Shown here piece by piece: positions 22,474 through 34,198 of a stretch of DNA of 64,000 bases. The notes under the pieces were generated by a model that was not told the DNA's origin, made no database searches, and saw only the letters and a program-made list of their open reading frames with translations. Source of the stretch: Clavelina lepadiformis. Taxonomy: Eukaryota > Chordata > Ascidiacea > Aplousobranchia > Clavelinidae. The first letter of the stretch is position 1. Every line of letters begins with the position of its first letter. A program made the position numbers and the translations under genes. The stretch is taken from NCBI RefSeq assembly GCF_947623445.1, contig NC_135244.1:9548001-9612000 (forward strand). Direction: 5' to 3'.

Positions 22474-25115
22474 TCAATTTTCAAGTAAAGCATTGCAAAC
22501 AAGTTTCGCTACCAGGTATACTGCAGGATCATACCAATCTTTTGCTTTAATATGCAATGTCGCAGAGTGCAGTAAGCTTAACTGTTCTTCATTGAGAGGG
22601 CATATGACCCTTGCAACATTAATTGTGGCGTTTTCTGTACTTGCGTTATCGTCCATCTACAAGGATAAAGTTTTATGCTAAATTAGTCTACCTATTTACA
22701 GCAAGACGTATTGTCTGAAGTGTAAAAAATTCACCTGATAATCTGTCATATAGTTACTTAAGTCTTCCTCTTTCATTAACTGGAGCAACCCTGCAACATA
22801 TAGTTTTTTAGGACTTCGATTGTTTTCTGTTCGCAGGGGATGATGATTCCACATGGAAGTAAATTTGGCAAGGGCTTCATTTATGACGTCTTTGTAGCAA
22901 TAATGTAAACAAAAAATATCAACTTCATTTTCCACATCCAACGTCTCATTATTTTCCAATTTGTAGAACAGCCGGTGGAAGTTAATAGCCTGAAAAGACA
23001 AGTTGTGTCAATATCAGAGTTGAAAGACAAACTTACGTTACAATGAGTATTGCCATCTATCACTATAAATTCATTGTTGTGAAAATAGCAGTAATATTCT
23101 GGAATAGCCTAGAGTTTTATAACACTGCAATAATACTAAACATGTAAACCTACTGCTAAGAAACAAAAAAACTTTACCACAGATTCAAAGACATCTCTCC
23201 ATAAGCGCTCAATGCGGGAGTTATGCACACTTTTTCCAGTTATAAAGCTACCCCTTGACAGACCACGTAACGGATGTTCCAGCATATATCGTGCCACTTC
23301 ATAATTTTCCATTCCTTTATCGGATCTGACCTATATAAAATAAAAAAACAAACATATCCCCTGATTATTATGATTTTCCAAAAATGTAATAACATTTCAA
23401 TCTTACTCGTGATGGAAGGCCATACGTGTGTACACCATTTTTGAAATGCCTGACAACTGTTGCTGCCCTGTTGTTGTCCTGGCAGCTAAGATAAACCACC
23501 AACCTTGAAAAGCCGTCAATGCAGCCATGTATAACAAAACGCCATCAACAAAAAAAATAGTTGCAAAGGCAGCTTCGCAAACAGAAACCAGATTAACAAC
23601 ATTACAGAATAATGTCGTTCCAAATGTTCTATATGCCTGTACCTTATCAGCTTGTGGTGTGAGTCAATATGCCACAATGCTAGCGGTGATCTCACACTAT
23701 ACACACGTCGTTGTATACATTTCACTTTTCGCCGTTCCACTCCAGTTGGATCAACCTTTTTCACAGATTTTCTCAAACGACCACGTTGCACACAAACACC
23801 TTGACTCTTTAAGGCCGCTTGTATGGCCTTATAACCTTTACGGACAGAAAGGTATAGTGCTCCGATGAGAATAGAAATCAAGTACACACATGTAAGAACA
23901 CAATTTACAGCATGCAGCAGGGGTGGGCAAACTTGTTCAATGAAAGAGTCACTTGCGGAAAAATATGAACAGCAGCGAGCCGCAAAATCAGTAATGATTG
24001 TCAATTTGGTTGATATACTATTAGTAGTCATTTTGGGATAATACTTTTTAGCTAGAAGACCCATAAAAAACATGGTGGATAAATACACAATTAATGTATC
24101 GATTCAGGAATCTGGCCGGCCAAGTACTTTATTTTCTCATATCAGGCCCGCCGACCGAAAAAGTTGCCCGCCCCCGACAGAGAGTATAGAATCTATATCT
24201 GAAAACAATGTCGGATTCTATGTCTAATGTTACGTCATAAACGAAATGTTGGCCTAAATAAACAAAACAATAGACAGAAACGTTCATAAACGGTAGCTAC
24301 CTACTCTTGGTAGCCTTTACAATTTTTTTGAAATTTTACGGTTCGACCAGAAGAGCCACAAAAAATATGCCGGAGAGCCGCATGCGGCTCGTGAGCCCCA
24401 GTTTGCCCACGTCGGCATGTAGCATAGCTGCAGTGAAAACTTACCAACTCAAGTTTTACAACAACTGAAAAGCAACTTCACGGCTTGCCGCAAAATAACC
24501 CTCCGAAAGAGCATGTGAATAACCAAGGATAACTTCATAACGCGAAGCAATGTAATCGGTTCTTACCTGAATTTGGAAAATGTTTAGTTAGGTTGAAAAC
24601 TTTTTCATCCAACTCTTCATCATCCAATATGGTATATTTGTGTGAGACTGCCAAGTCAAATTCATTCATCCTATATTCAACAGTGCGTTTGCTGACATTT
24701 AATGTTGATGCAATTTCATGGATATTAAAGTCTTGAGCTAGCAAACACAAACAAGCAAATTCAAATATAATTCAAGAAGCTGCTTAACCCCATCAATCGT
24801 TGATTTGGACCAAAAGTATAACGTTGACTTGTCTGGCACTTTATTTAATGGCGTATTTATAAAGCGCACTGAAAACATACTTTCCGATAGGGGTGCCATA
24901 CCAATCCTAATCACAGAGTTCAAATACCTAATAGAAATTCAATTTGTTCTTGGGTAATAGGTATCCTTTTGCGTCCAGGTGTCGTTCTTGCTACGTCTAC
25001 CTCTTGCACGCTGCCACTGGAAACGTAACCGCAGTGACTACAAAAATGTACCAACGTCTACTGTTGCTTATAACACACGATAATTTACGTAGGCTTACCT
25101 CCCAAATCCTTCCAT
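22474..25115 (-). CDS. Integrase-fold DDE transposase, inner copy
   Basis: Predicted exons: 25099-25115, 24928-25037, 24567-24737, 23643-23835, 23407-23545, 23178-23330, optional 23037-23108, 22735-22989, 22474-22656. The product is about 406 aa (430 with the optional exon). The first exon (MEGFG) lies in the right inverted repeat. Next come [18 protein letters not shown] and a helix-turn-helix ([19 protein letters not shown]). The catalytic core has D1 in [15 protein letters not shown]2 in VRSDKGMEN and E in [12 protein letters not shown]2 and E are separated by 36 residues, as in integrases. The C-terminal part carries [19 protein letters not shown] and [13 protein letters not shown]. It resembles the integrase-core proteins common in fish and cnidarian genomes. 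The start of exon 5 lacks a visible AG acceptor. AATAAA on this strand at 22437-22442 follows the stop by 31 bp. Confidence 0.82.
23919..24414. mobile_element. hAT-type MITE in the transposase intron (inner copy)
   Basis: Left end CAGGGGTGGGCAAACTT, right end CAGTTTGCCCACGTCG (partly decayed). It is flanked by GCATGCAG (23911-23918) and GCATGTAG (24415-24422), an 8-bp duplication with one difference. It contains GAGCCGCATGCGGCTC. It lies wholly inside intron 3 of the integrase gene, so it should be spliced out. Confidence 0.85.
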
Positions 25116-26916
25116 TTCTTGAAATTGTAATGGGTTTGTTTAAAACGTTGTATGGACAAACAGACTTTAACTTTAATCAACTTGTCTACAAAAAGCAAGT
25201 TACTGATAACGTGTTATACTTAAGTAGCCAATACTACAACCCTGCACTCTTGCAATTGTTAATTCCTTTCCATTCAGGTCTGCAATTTTGACTGCAAAAT
25301 GAAAGAAACCCAACCAACCTCATGTGCTGCTTAATAAAACGCTAAAAGGCGCTCTTGAAAGACTAGCCAGAATAGGATATACCAGCCTACCACGGCACTG
25401 CGGTACTGGCCCAACTTAATGATCACATTTCAAATAGAACATAACCTAACGCGTGTAGTGTTGAAATAACTTCTAAAGAAACATCCCATTTTTCAAAGCG
25501 AACAAAACCAAGCTTACGCTTATTCCTGATTGCAAAGTATTTTGCACTGACTGTACACGACTATACGGCAACTTTCGGCCTGGCCGAAACATAAGCTATT
25601 AAGAAAACTTTCTGTTCTGTCAAAATCCCTTTTTCTTCTTGGTATTCCCAAGAGAGACATTTTTTCCCCAAGAGAGACATTTTTGCACACTTGGCGCGGC
25701 GCACTCTAACAACGAACCATCCATACATTTATCGAATCATGTACATTTGGCGATTCACGCATACATTTATCGAATCATGTACATTTGGCGATTCACGCAT
25801 ACATTTATCGAATCACGTACATTTGGCGATTCACGCATACATTTGTCGAATCACGTACATTTGGCGATTCACGCATACATTTATCGAATCACGTACATTT
25901 GGCGAATCATGCATACATTTGTCGAATCATGTACATTTGGCGATTCATGCATACATTTATCGAATCATGTACATTTGGCGATTCATTCATGCATTTGTCG
26001 AATCACGTACATTTGGCGATTCACGCATACATTTATCGAATCACGTATATTTAGCGATTCATTCATGCATTTGTCGAATCATGTACATTTGGCGATTCAT
26101 TCATGCATTTGTCGAATCACGTACATTTGGCGATTCATGCATACATTTACCGAATCATGTACATTTGGCGATTCATGCATACATTTACCGAATCATGTAC
26201 ATTTGGCGATTCATGCATGCATTTACCGAATCATGTACATTTGGCGATTCATACATGCATTTACCGAATCATGTACATTTAGCGATTCATGCACTTTTGG
26301 CAAATCATGTATACATTTGCCGATCCATCTATACTTGGCAATTCATGAACACATTATGCGATTCATACGTAATTTTATAGAATCATTTAGTGCTTTTAGG
26401 AATGCATGTTTGTTTAATCACGTATGTATTTTGCAAATTGGTTCGCCCATTTTTAATTCACGAAGACTAATTTCCAATCATTTCGCCATTTTATAATTCA
26501 TGGTATAAGTTACATGATTCAAAAAACCGACATGTGATTAACAAAACTGCAATCCGATTAAAGAAAATACCATTTGCCATTAGGCATTGTAACTTGCCAA
26601 CAGCCAGTTTGCTTTGCAGTTCTTATATCTGACTTAAAATGTCGTGGTTTGATTTAAAAAAATCAAGTTTATAAAACTGTGGTGTAATTGTAAATGTTGC
26701 GAAACCATTTTGATAATTGGCATATGAATCGTGCAACAGCAATCACAGAAAAGCCCGTTTGAATGCCGGTTTTGACGTTTGGTTTGTTGTTTCGTGATTT
26801 GAATCTATAAAGTTACGTTTGAAAACCTTCCAATCAAATTATGAAAACAATACATAAATTGCATACTTGCGATTCAATTTAACACTTTGCTATTTTTGCG
26901 GCGTTGGCGTTCCATA
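25082..26916 (-). repeat. Right terminal inverted repeat, inner copy
   Basis: 1,835 bp. In reverse complement it follows the left repeat through the start exon (25099-25115) to the tip. It carries about 257 bp at 25379-25635 that the left repeat lacks. Most of that stretch is also present in the older right end at 34604-35772, so the left repeat has lost it. The 38-bp array here is more varied than on the left. Confidence 0.88.
25728..26293. repeat. 38-bp subterminal tandem array (right, inner)
   Basis: About 15 units of the same 38-bp dimer in inverted orientation. Units are heterogeneous (ATGCATACATTTACC, TTCATGCATTTGTCG and other forms), unlike the near-uniform left array. Left and right arrays have therefore been homogenised separately. 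Confidence 0.92.
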
Positions 26917-26922
26917 AATGTG

Positions 26923-29701
26923 TATTGTACCTGAATTGAACCAAGACAAGCCGCCGTCAGCTCAACAAAAGTTAGATTTGTTCAAATGTGGACTCGGCGA
27001 AAAAGCGGTTACATTTGCTGCTCTTGACACAAAAGAGGAATTGGACCAAAAGCTGAAAAGGTTCAGTGTTTTGTACTTCACAGTTTTGCTTATATGGCTT
27101 TAAAAGTAGTTTACTGCTTTAGTACTCTCATTAAAACTGTTTTCTACAGCGCTTTTCCGCCATTGTCTGAGTGTGGAGGGTATTGTATATTGGTTAATTC
27201 TGGCAAGGGGCTGATAAATATATCTTTCGGACCTTGTGAAGCCATGATGCTTAAGAAGGCATTGGGTACAGGAAAGGTTTATTTGAGGCCTATCCAAAAA
27301 AACATATCTCTTTCATCCTTTGAAAACAAATCGCAAAATGTAGAAAAATGCTTGACTTGTGGGGAAGTTATTTCACTTCCAGAAATGCAACAACATATCT
27401 TAGAAAAACACAAGGTATAAATGAAATTTGTTACTACGTCAGTACACTTCTACCATATGATATATTTAACTGCATCCAAGCACTCTATGGTAGAACACGT
27501 CAGTCGAGCAATCAAGTAATTCAGTAATGTCTGAAGATGATGACAGTTTGCCCAGTTTCTCTCAAAGTTCCAACGCACAATCATCCTCAGTGTCAGGTCC
27601 AGAGCAGTTCAATGCACCAGTAGATGTACCATCTATACTAATTAATGACAGTGACAATGAAGACATAATCGTTGGAGCAATTAATGACAAAATATCCGGA
27701 GATCCTTCTCACTCAGATGGTGCAGTCATCAGTTCTTTGATGGAAAAGCTGAGGAGCATAATGCAAGAATTTTAATATGTTATACATTACATCAAAATAT
27801 TATAATACTTTCAGAACAGAAGAGTTTTAGAAACATTGTTTTAAAAAAAATTTTTTGATTTCATAGTAGCTCAGCGAATTAGTAATACGTCAAGCAGATG
27901 TATTGTATTAGGCTATGTACTAGCACTAAAAGATAATACATGTTGATTATTTCATTAATGTTTAGGAAACATGATGAAGAAGAGCCTTGTCAAATTTTAA
28001 GATTGTATCAGAGTCTATTTCTTCAGGGTAGACAGTTAGATGCAGACGAAACTATGGCAGTACAAGATGGCGAGGTTTCCCACATTTTTGTTTCCAGAGC
28101 AAATCCTCTGGAAACAGCTGCAGAAGAAATGTTGGGCTTGGAAAATATTAGGTTTCCTTTATGTGTTCAGTTTTATGGCGAAACAGCATTGGATACTGGT
28201 GGTCCACGTAGAGACTTTTTCAGGTACAAATAAAGTGTAACTTGATGGCTTTTACCTGGTAGCTGGACCACATGAGATAATTTTTTTCTATTCGTAGATT
28301 AATGAAAGGATTTCTTGCAAGTGTTGTTTTAATTATTCAATTTGTTAAAAACTTTACTTGCAGAATAATGATCCAAGCTATGATGGAGAAAAATATTTTC
28401 GAAGAGAAAGAAAACAACGTAACTCTGTGCAAAAATGAAAGTCTTGTGCATAAACAATGGTATTATGTATGTGGACTTGTTGTAGGTAAATTTGAGTTCC
28501 CATGTGTAACTATTGTATGTTTATGTGTTTCTCAGAAACAGTTGTAATTTTTTTAGGTCTTAGTTGCTTGGAAGGCGGAGATAATATCCATTTAAAGGAA
28601 GAGTTATTGACGGAAATTGGTACCGATATATATACAAAACAATTTCAGCAAGGATTGTGCAAATGTGGAATAATGAAAGTACTTACATCTGATTAGAAAT
28701 TTTATAACATATATTATACAAGTCTGATAGAATATGAAGCTTCAGCTAATATGTTTCACAATACACAGATGCGTCCATTGTAATGCGTGTTCTCATGTTG
28801 TTATAACTAGCCCCAATCCATACATGCCTTCTTGAAATGCGACACGTTTTGTACATCGTAACAATACAGCCTAATTTCTGATAAAGTTGCTAATGACTTG
28901 AAACTATTCTGCTATGCGTGTTAATATAGACAAGTTTGTTATGGTGTTTCTTGCTTTTTAAGCTTCTTACAGCATTTCCGGTATTGAAATATATCTGGAC
29001 TAATCCAGCAAACCGAATTGTTACGGTTGGGAAGTTGTTGAATAATTTTAAAGTGAACTTCTCTCCGGAAGGGAGCAATAGTAGAAAGGATGAGGAGAGG
29101 GCATACAGCATCTTCGTAAGCTATGTCCGTGAAGTTGCAGGTGAACATGATATTTAAGCAGTCGTAAGTTTGAGGCAAAATGTCAAGCAGAAGTAATTGA
29201 TAAAAAGTGATTCATTATTAATTTATTATTGATGGCACTTTCTATGTTTAGCTATTCTGCGCTCTTTGAAGTTAAATATTTGTAAGCATAGCATACCGAC
29301 AACTAGTTTTAACTTCATCAATCTGTTAAAGTTAATTGATGTGCGGCCGTTGTAAAGATGATGTCGTTTTTGGCGTATTAAGGCTGTTGTATTGTAAATA
29401 GATATCCAAAACAGTAAACATAAACGTTCATTTAGGTGCTGGAAGAAAAGACTTTATTTCCATCAATTTGCAGTCAATCTTGGCTTACATTACTGGCAAT
29501 TCGTCAATACCTGTGCTTGGATTTAACCCCCCTGCAACAATCTCATTTCAAGCAGACCATGGTGCGTTTCTACCGCAAGCTCACACATGCATCAACCAGT
29601 TTGTGCTGAGTAGAGTACAACATGGTGCAAATCCGGAGACAGTAAAACGAGGCCTTGACTGGGCATTTTCGTCGATGGACTTTGGAGCAGAAAATGTGTG
29701 A
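26923..29701 (+). pseudogene. HECT ligase gene, outer copy: 3' part
   Basis: Remainder of exon 4 (to 27060) and exons 5-11 (27150-27414 through 29436-29701), identical in translation to the inner gene at -7282. It includes the zinc finger, both HECT lobes and the catalytic-Cys motif HTCINQF. It has lost its start exon and promoter to the insertion. An internal ATG (MCIVPELNQ) begins at 26918, directly after the duplicated target, so a short N-truncated product is conceivable but unsupported. Confidence 0.85.
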
Positions 29702-29755
29702 CATAATTGGGACTCGGTTTATTTGTCAGTGTAAAGTAATTGAACGCATTACATT

Positions 29756-32397
29756 TCAATTTTCAAGTAAAGCATTGCAAACAAGTTTCGCTACCAGGTA
29801 TACTGCAGGATCATACCAATCTTTTGCTTTAATATGCAATGTCGCAGAGTGCAGTAAGCTTAACTGTTCTTCATTGAGAGGGCATATGACCCTTGCAACA
29901 TTAATTGTGGCGTTTTCTGTACTTGCGTTATCGTCCATCTACAAGGATAAAGTTTTATGCTAAATTAGTCTACCTATTTACAGCAAGACGTATTGTCTGA
30001 AGTGTAAAAAATTCACCTGATAATCTGTCATATAGTTACTTAAGTCTTCCTCTTTCATTAACTGGAGCAACCCTGCAACATATAGTTTTTTAGGACTTCG
30101 ATTGTTTTCTGTTCGCAGGGGATGATGATTCCACATGGAAGTAAATTTGGCAAGGGCTTCATTTATGACGTCTTTGTAGCAATAATGTAAACAAAAAATA
30201 TCAACTTCATTTTCCACATCCAACGTCTCATTATTTTCCAATTTGTAGAACAGCCGGTGGAAGTTAATAGCCTGAAAAGACAAGTTGTGTCAATATCAGA
30301 GTTGAAAGACAAACTTACGTTACAATGAGTATTGCCATCTATCACTATAAATTCATTGTTGTGAAAATAGCAGTAATATTCTGGAATAGCCTAGAGTTTT
30401 ATAACACTGCAATAATACTAAACATGTAAACCTACTGCTAAGAAACAAAAAAACTTTACCACAGATTCAAAGACATCTCTCCATAAGCGCTCAATGCGGG
30501 AGTTATGCACACTTTTTCCAGTTATAAAGCTACCCCTTGACAGACCACGTAACGGATGTTCCAGCATATATCGTGCCACTTCATAATTTTCCATTCCTTT
30601 ATCGGATCTGACCTATATAAAATAAAAAAACAAACATATCCCCTGATTATTATGATTTTCCAAAAATGTAATAACATTTCAATCTTACTCGTGATGGAAG
30701 GCCATACGTGTGTACACCATTTTTGAAATGCCTGACAACTGTTGCTGCCCTGTTGTTGTCCTGGCAGCTAAGATAAACCACCAACCTTGAAAAGCCGTCA
30801 ATGCAGCCATGTATAACAAAACGCCATCAACAAAAAAAATAGTTGCAAAGGCAGCTTCGCAAACAGAAACCAGATTAACAACATTACAGAATAATGTCGT
30901 TCCAAATGTTCTATATGCCTGTACCTTATCAGCTTGTGGTGTGAGTCAATATGCCACAATGCTAGCGGTGATCTCACACTATACACACGTCGTTGTATAC
31001 ATTTCACTTTTCGCCGTTCCACTCCAGTTGGATCAACCTTTTTCACAGATTTTCTCAAACGACCACGTTGCACACAAACACCTTGACTCTTTAAGGCCGC
31101 TTGTATGGCCTTATAACCTTTACGGACAGAAAGGTATAGTGCTCCGATGAGAATAGAAATCAAGTACACACATGTAAGAACACAATTTACAGCATGCAGC
31201 AGGGGTGGGCAAACTTGTTCAATGAAAGAGTCACTTGCGGAAAAATATGAACAGCAGCGAGCCGCAAAATCAGTAATGATTGTCAATTTGGTTGATATAC
31301 TATTAGTAGTCATTTTGGGATAATACTTTTTAGCTAGAAGACCCATAAAAAACATGGTGGATAAATACACAATTAATGTATCGATTCAGGAATCTGGCCG
31401 GCCAAGTACTTTATTTTCTCATATCAGGCCCGCCGACCGAAAAAGTTGCCCGCCCCCGACAGAGAGTATAGAATCTATATCTGAAAACAATGTCGGATTC
31501 TATGTCTAATGTTACGTCATAAACGAAATGTTGGCCTAAATAAACAAAACAATAGACAGAAACGTTCATAAACGGTAGCTACCTACTCTTGGTAGCCTTT
31601 ACAATTTTTTTGAAATTTTACGGTTCGACCAGAAGAGCCACAAAAAATATGCCGGAGAGCCGCATGCGGCTCGTGAGCCCCAGTTTGCCCACGTCGGCAT
31701 GTAGCATAGCTGCAGTGAAAACTTACCAACTCAAGTTTTACAACAACTGAAAAGCAACTTCACGGCTTGCCGCAAAATAACCCTCCGAAAGAGCATGTGA
31801 ATAACCAAGGATAACTTCATAACGCGAAGCAATGTAATCGGTTCTTACCTGAATTTGGAAAATGTTTAGTTAGGTTGAAAACTTTTTCATCCAACTCTTC
31901 ATCATCCAATATGGTATATTTGTGTGAGACTGCCAAGTCAAATTCATTCATCCTATATTCAACAGTGCGTTTGCTGACATTTAATGTTGATGCAATTTCA
32001 TGGATATTAAAGTCTTGAGCTAGCAAACACAAACAAGCAAATTCAAATATAATTCAAGAAGCTGCTTAACCCCATCAATCGTTGATTTGGACCAAAAGTA
32101 TAACGTTGACTTGTCTGGCACTTTATTTAATGGCGTATTTATAAAGCGCACTGAAAACATACTTTCCGATAGGGGTGCCATACCAATCCTAATCACAGAG
32201 TTCAAATACCTAATAGAAATTCAATTTGTTCTTGGGTAATAGGTATCCTTTTGCGTCCAGGTGTCGTTCTTGCTACGTCTACCTCTTGCACGCTGCCACT
32301 GGAAACGTAACCGCAGTGACTACAAAAATGTACCAACGTCTACTGTTGCTTATAACACACGATAATTTACGTAGGCTTACCTCCCAAATCCTTCCAT
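29756..32397 (-). CDS. Integrase-fold DDE transposase, outer copy
   Basis: Same exons as the inner gene at +7282 (32381-32397, 32210-32319, 31849-32019, 30925-31117, 30689-30827, 30460-30612, optional 30319-30390, 30017-30271, 29756-29938), with identical translations. The nested insertion does not touch it, since its start exon is in the outer right repeat. Catalytic D, D and E motifs are present. If the gene is active, the outer copy could still supply transposase although its HECT gene is split. Confidence 0.82.
31201..31696. mobile_element. hAT-type MITE in the transposase intron (outer copy)
   Basis: The same insertion at +7282 with the same imperfect target duplication (GCATGCAG/GCATGTAG). 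The MITE entered the ancestor of both transposon copies. Confidence 0.85.
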
Positions 32398-34198
32398 TTC
32401 TTGAAATTGTAATGGGTTTGTTTAAAACGTTGTATGGACAAACAGACTTTAACTTTAATCAACTTGTCTACAAAAAGCAAGTTACTGATAACGTGTTATA
32501 CTTAAGTAGCCAATACTACAACCCTGCACTCTTGCAATTGTTAATTCCTTTCCATTCAGGTCTGCAATTTTGACTGCAAAATGAAAGAAACCCAACCAAC
32601 CTCATGTGCTGCTTAATAAAACGCTAAAAGGCGCTCTTGAAAGACTAGCCAGAATAGGATATACCAGCCTACCACGGCACTGCGGTACTGGCCCAACTTA
32701 ATGATCACATTTCAAATAGAACATAACCTAACGCGTGTAGTGTTGAAATAACTTCTAAAGAAACATCCCATTTTTCAAAGCGAACAAAACCAAGCTTACG
32801 CTTATTCCTGATTGCAAAGTATTTTGCACTGACTGTACACGACTATACGGCAACTTTCGGCCTGGCCGAAACATAAGCTATTAAGAAAACTTTCTGTTCT
32901 GTCAAAATCCCTTTTTCTTCTTGGTATTCCCAAGAGAGACATTTTTTCCCCAAGAGAGACATTTTTGCACACTTGGCGCGGCGCACTCTAACAACGAACC
33001 ATCCATACATTTATCGAATCATGTACATTTGGCGATTCACGCATACATTTATCGAATCATGTACATTTGGCGATTCACGCATACATTTATCGAATCACGT
33101 ACATTTGGCGATTCACGCATACATTTGTCGAATCACGTACATTTGGCGATTCACGCATACATTTATCGAATCACGTACATTTGGCGAATCATGCATACAT
33201 TTGTCGAATCATGTACATTTGGCGATTCATGCATACATTTATCGAATCATGTACATTTGGCGATTCATTCATGCATTTGTCGAATCACGTACATTTGGCG
33301 ATTCACGCATACATTTATCGAATCACGTATATTTAGCGATTCATTCATGCATTTGTCGAATCATGTACATTTGGCGATTCATTCATGCATTTGTCGAATC
33401 ACGTACATTTGGCGATTCATGCATACATTTACCGAATCATGTACATTTGGCGATTCATGCATACATTTACCGAATCATGTACATTTGGCGATTCATGCAT
33501 GCATTTACCGAATCATGTACATTTGGCGATTCATACATGCATTTACCGAATCATGTACATTTAGCGATTCATGCACTTTTGGCAAATCATGTATACATTT
33601 GCCGATCCATCTATACTTGGCAATTCATGAACACATTATGCGATTCATACGTAATTTTATAGAATCATTTAGTGCTTTTAGGAATGCATGTTTGTTTAAT
33701 CACGTATGTATTTTGCAAATTGGTTCGCCCATTTTTAATTCACGAAGACTAATTTCCAATCATTTCGCCATTTTATAATTCATGGTATAAGTTACATGAT
33801 TCAAAAAACCGACATGTGATTAACAAAACTGCAATCCGATTAAAGAAAATACCATTTGCCATTAGGCATTGTAACTTGCCAACAGCCAGTTTGCTTTGCA
33901 GTTCTTATATCTGACTTAAAATGTCGTGGTTTGATTTAAAAAAATCAAGTTTATAAAACTGTGGTGTAATTGTAAATGTTGCGAAACCATTTTGATAATT
34001 GGCATATGAATCGTGCAACAGCAATCACAGAAAAGCCCGTTTGAATGCCGGTTTTGACGTTTGGTTTGTTGTTTCGTGATTTGAATCTATAAAGTTACGT
34101 TTGAAAACCTTCCAATCAAATTATGAAAACAATACATAAATTGCATACTTGCGATTCAATTTAACACTTTGCTATTTTTGCGGCGTTGGCGTTCCATA
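32364..34198 (-). repeat. Right terminal inverted repeat, outer copy
   Basis: Identical in content to the inner right repeat, offset by 7282 bp. Start exon at 32381-32397, 38-bp array at about 33010-33575, tip at 34198. Confidence 0.88.
33010..33575. repeat. 38-bp subterminal tandem array (right, outer)
   Basis: Same unit count and order as the inner right array, offset by 7282 bp. Confidence 0.92.

Larger units (their letters stand above)
16623..26916. mobile_element. Inner copy of the HECT/integrase DNA transposon, looks whole
   Basis: 10,294 bp with inverted ends (TATGGAACGCCAACGCCGC and complement), flanked on both sides by AATGTG (16617-16622 and 26917-26922). The undisturbed target, GGTAATGTGTATTG, can be read inside the inner copy itself at 19633-19646. 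It encodes two convergent spliced genes, a HECT ligase (18210-22419, +) and an integrase-fold transposase (22474-25115, -). A 6-bp duplication and an integrase-like DDE enzyme fit the IS3EU group as I recall it. Polintons also make 6-bp duplications, but I see no DNA polymerase, packaging ATPase, protease or capsid gene, so I treat it as a plain DNA transposon. Confidence 0.9.
13605..34198. mobile_element. Outer copy of a 10.3-kb HECT/integrase DNA transposon (split by an identical copy)
   Basis: The left end TATGGAACGCCAACGCCGC is at 13605, and its reverse complement closes the right end at 34198. The outer copy consists of 13605-16622 and 26923-34198, 10,294 bp in all, exactly the length of the inner copy. 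Every ORF in the left part recurs at +3018 and every ORF in the right part at +7282 or -7282, with identical translations. Its HECT gene is cut in exon 4 by the inner copy, while its integrase gene (29756-32397) is uninterrupted. The bases flanking the outer ends (TCTATC on the left, CACTAA on the right) do not match, so its original target duplication is missing. Confidence 0.9.

Noticed and set aside
16623-26916. Polinton/Maverick identity, suggested by the 6-bp duplication, long inverted repeats and integrase
   Set aside because: No DNA polymerase B, ATPase, protease or capsid-like gene is present in 10.3 kb, and the ends do not start AG.
13605-34198. Assembly artefact (false tandem duplication) as an explanation for the 3,018-bp and 7,282-bp repeats
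   Set aside because: The junctions show a transposon tip and a perfect AATGTG duplication around an otherwise intact target, which a misassembly would not create. Long reads could still settle it.
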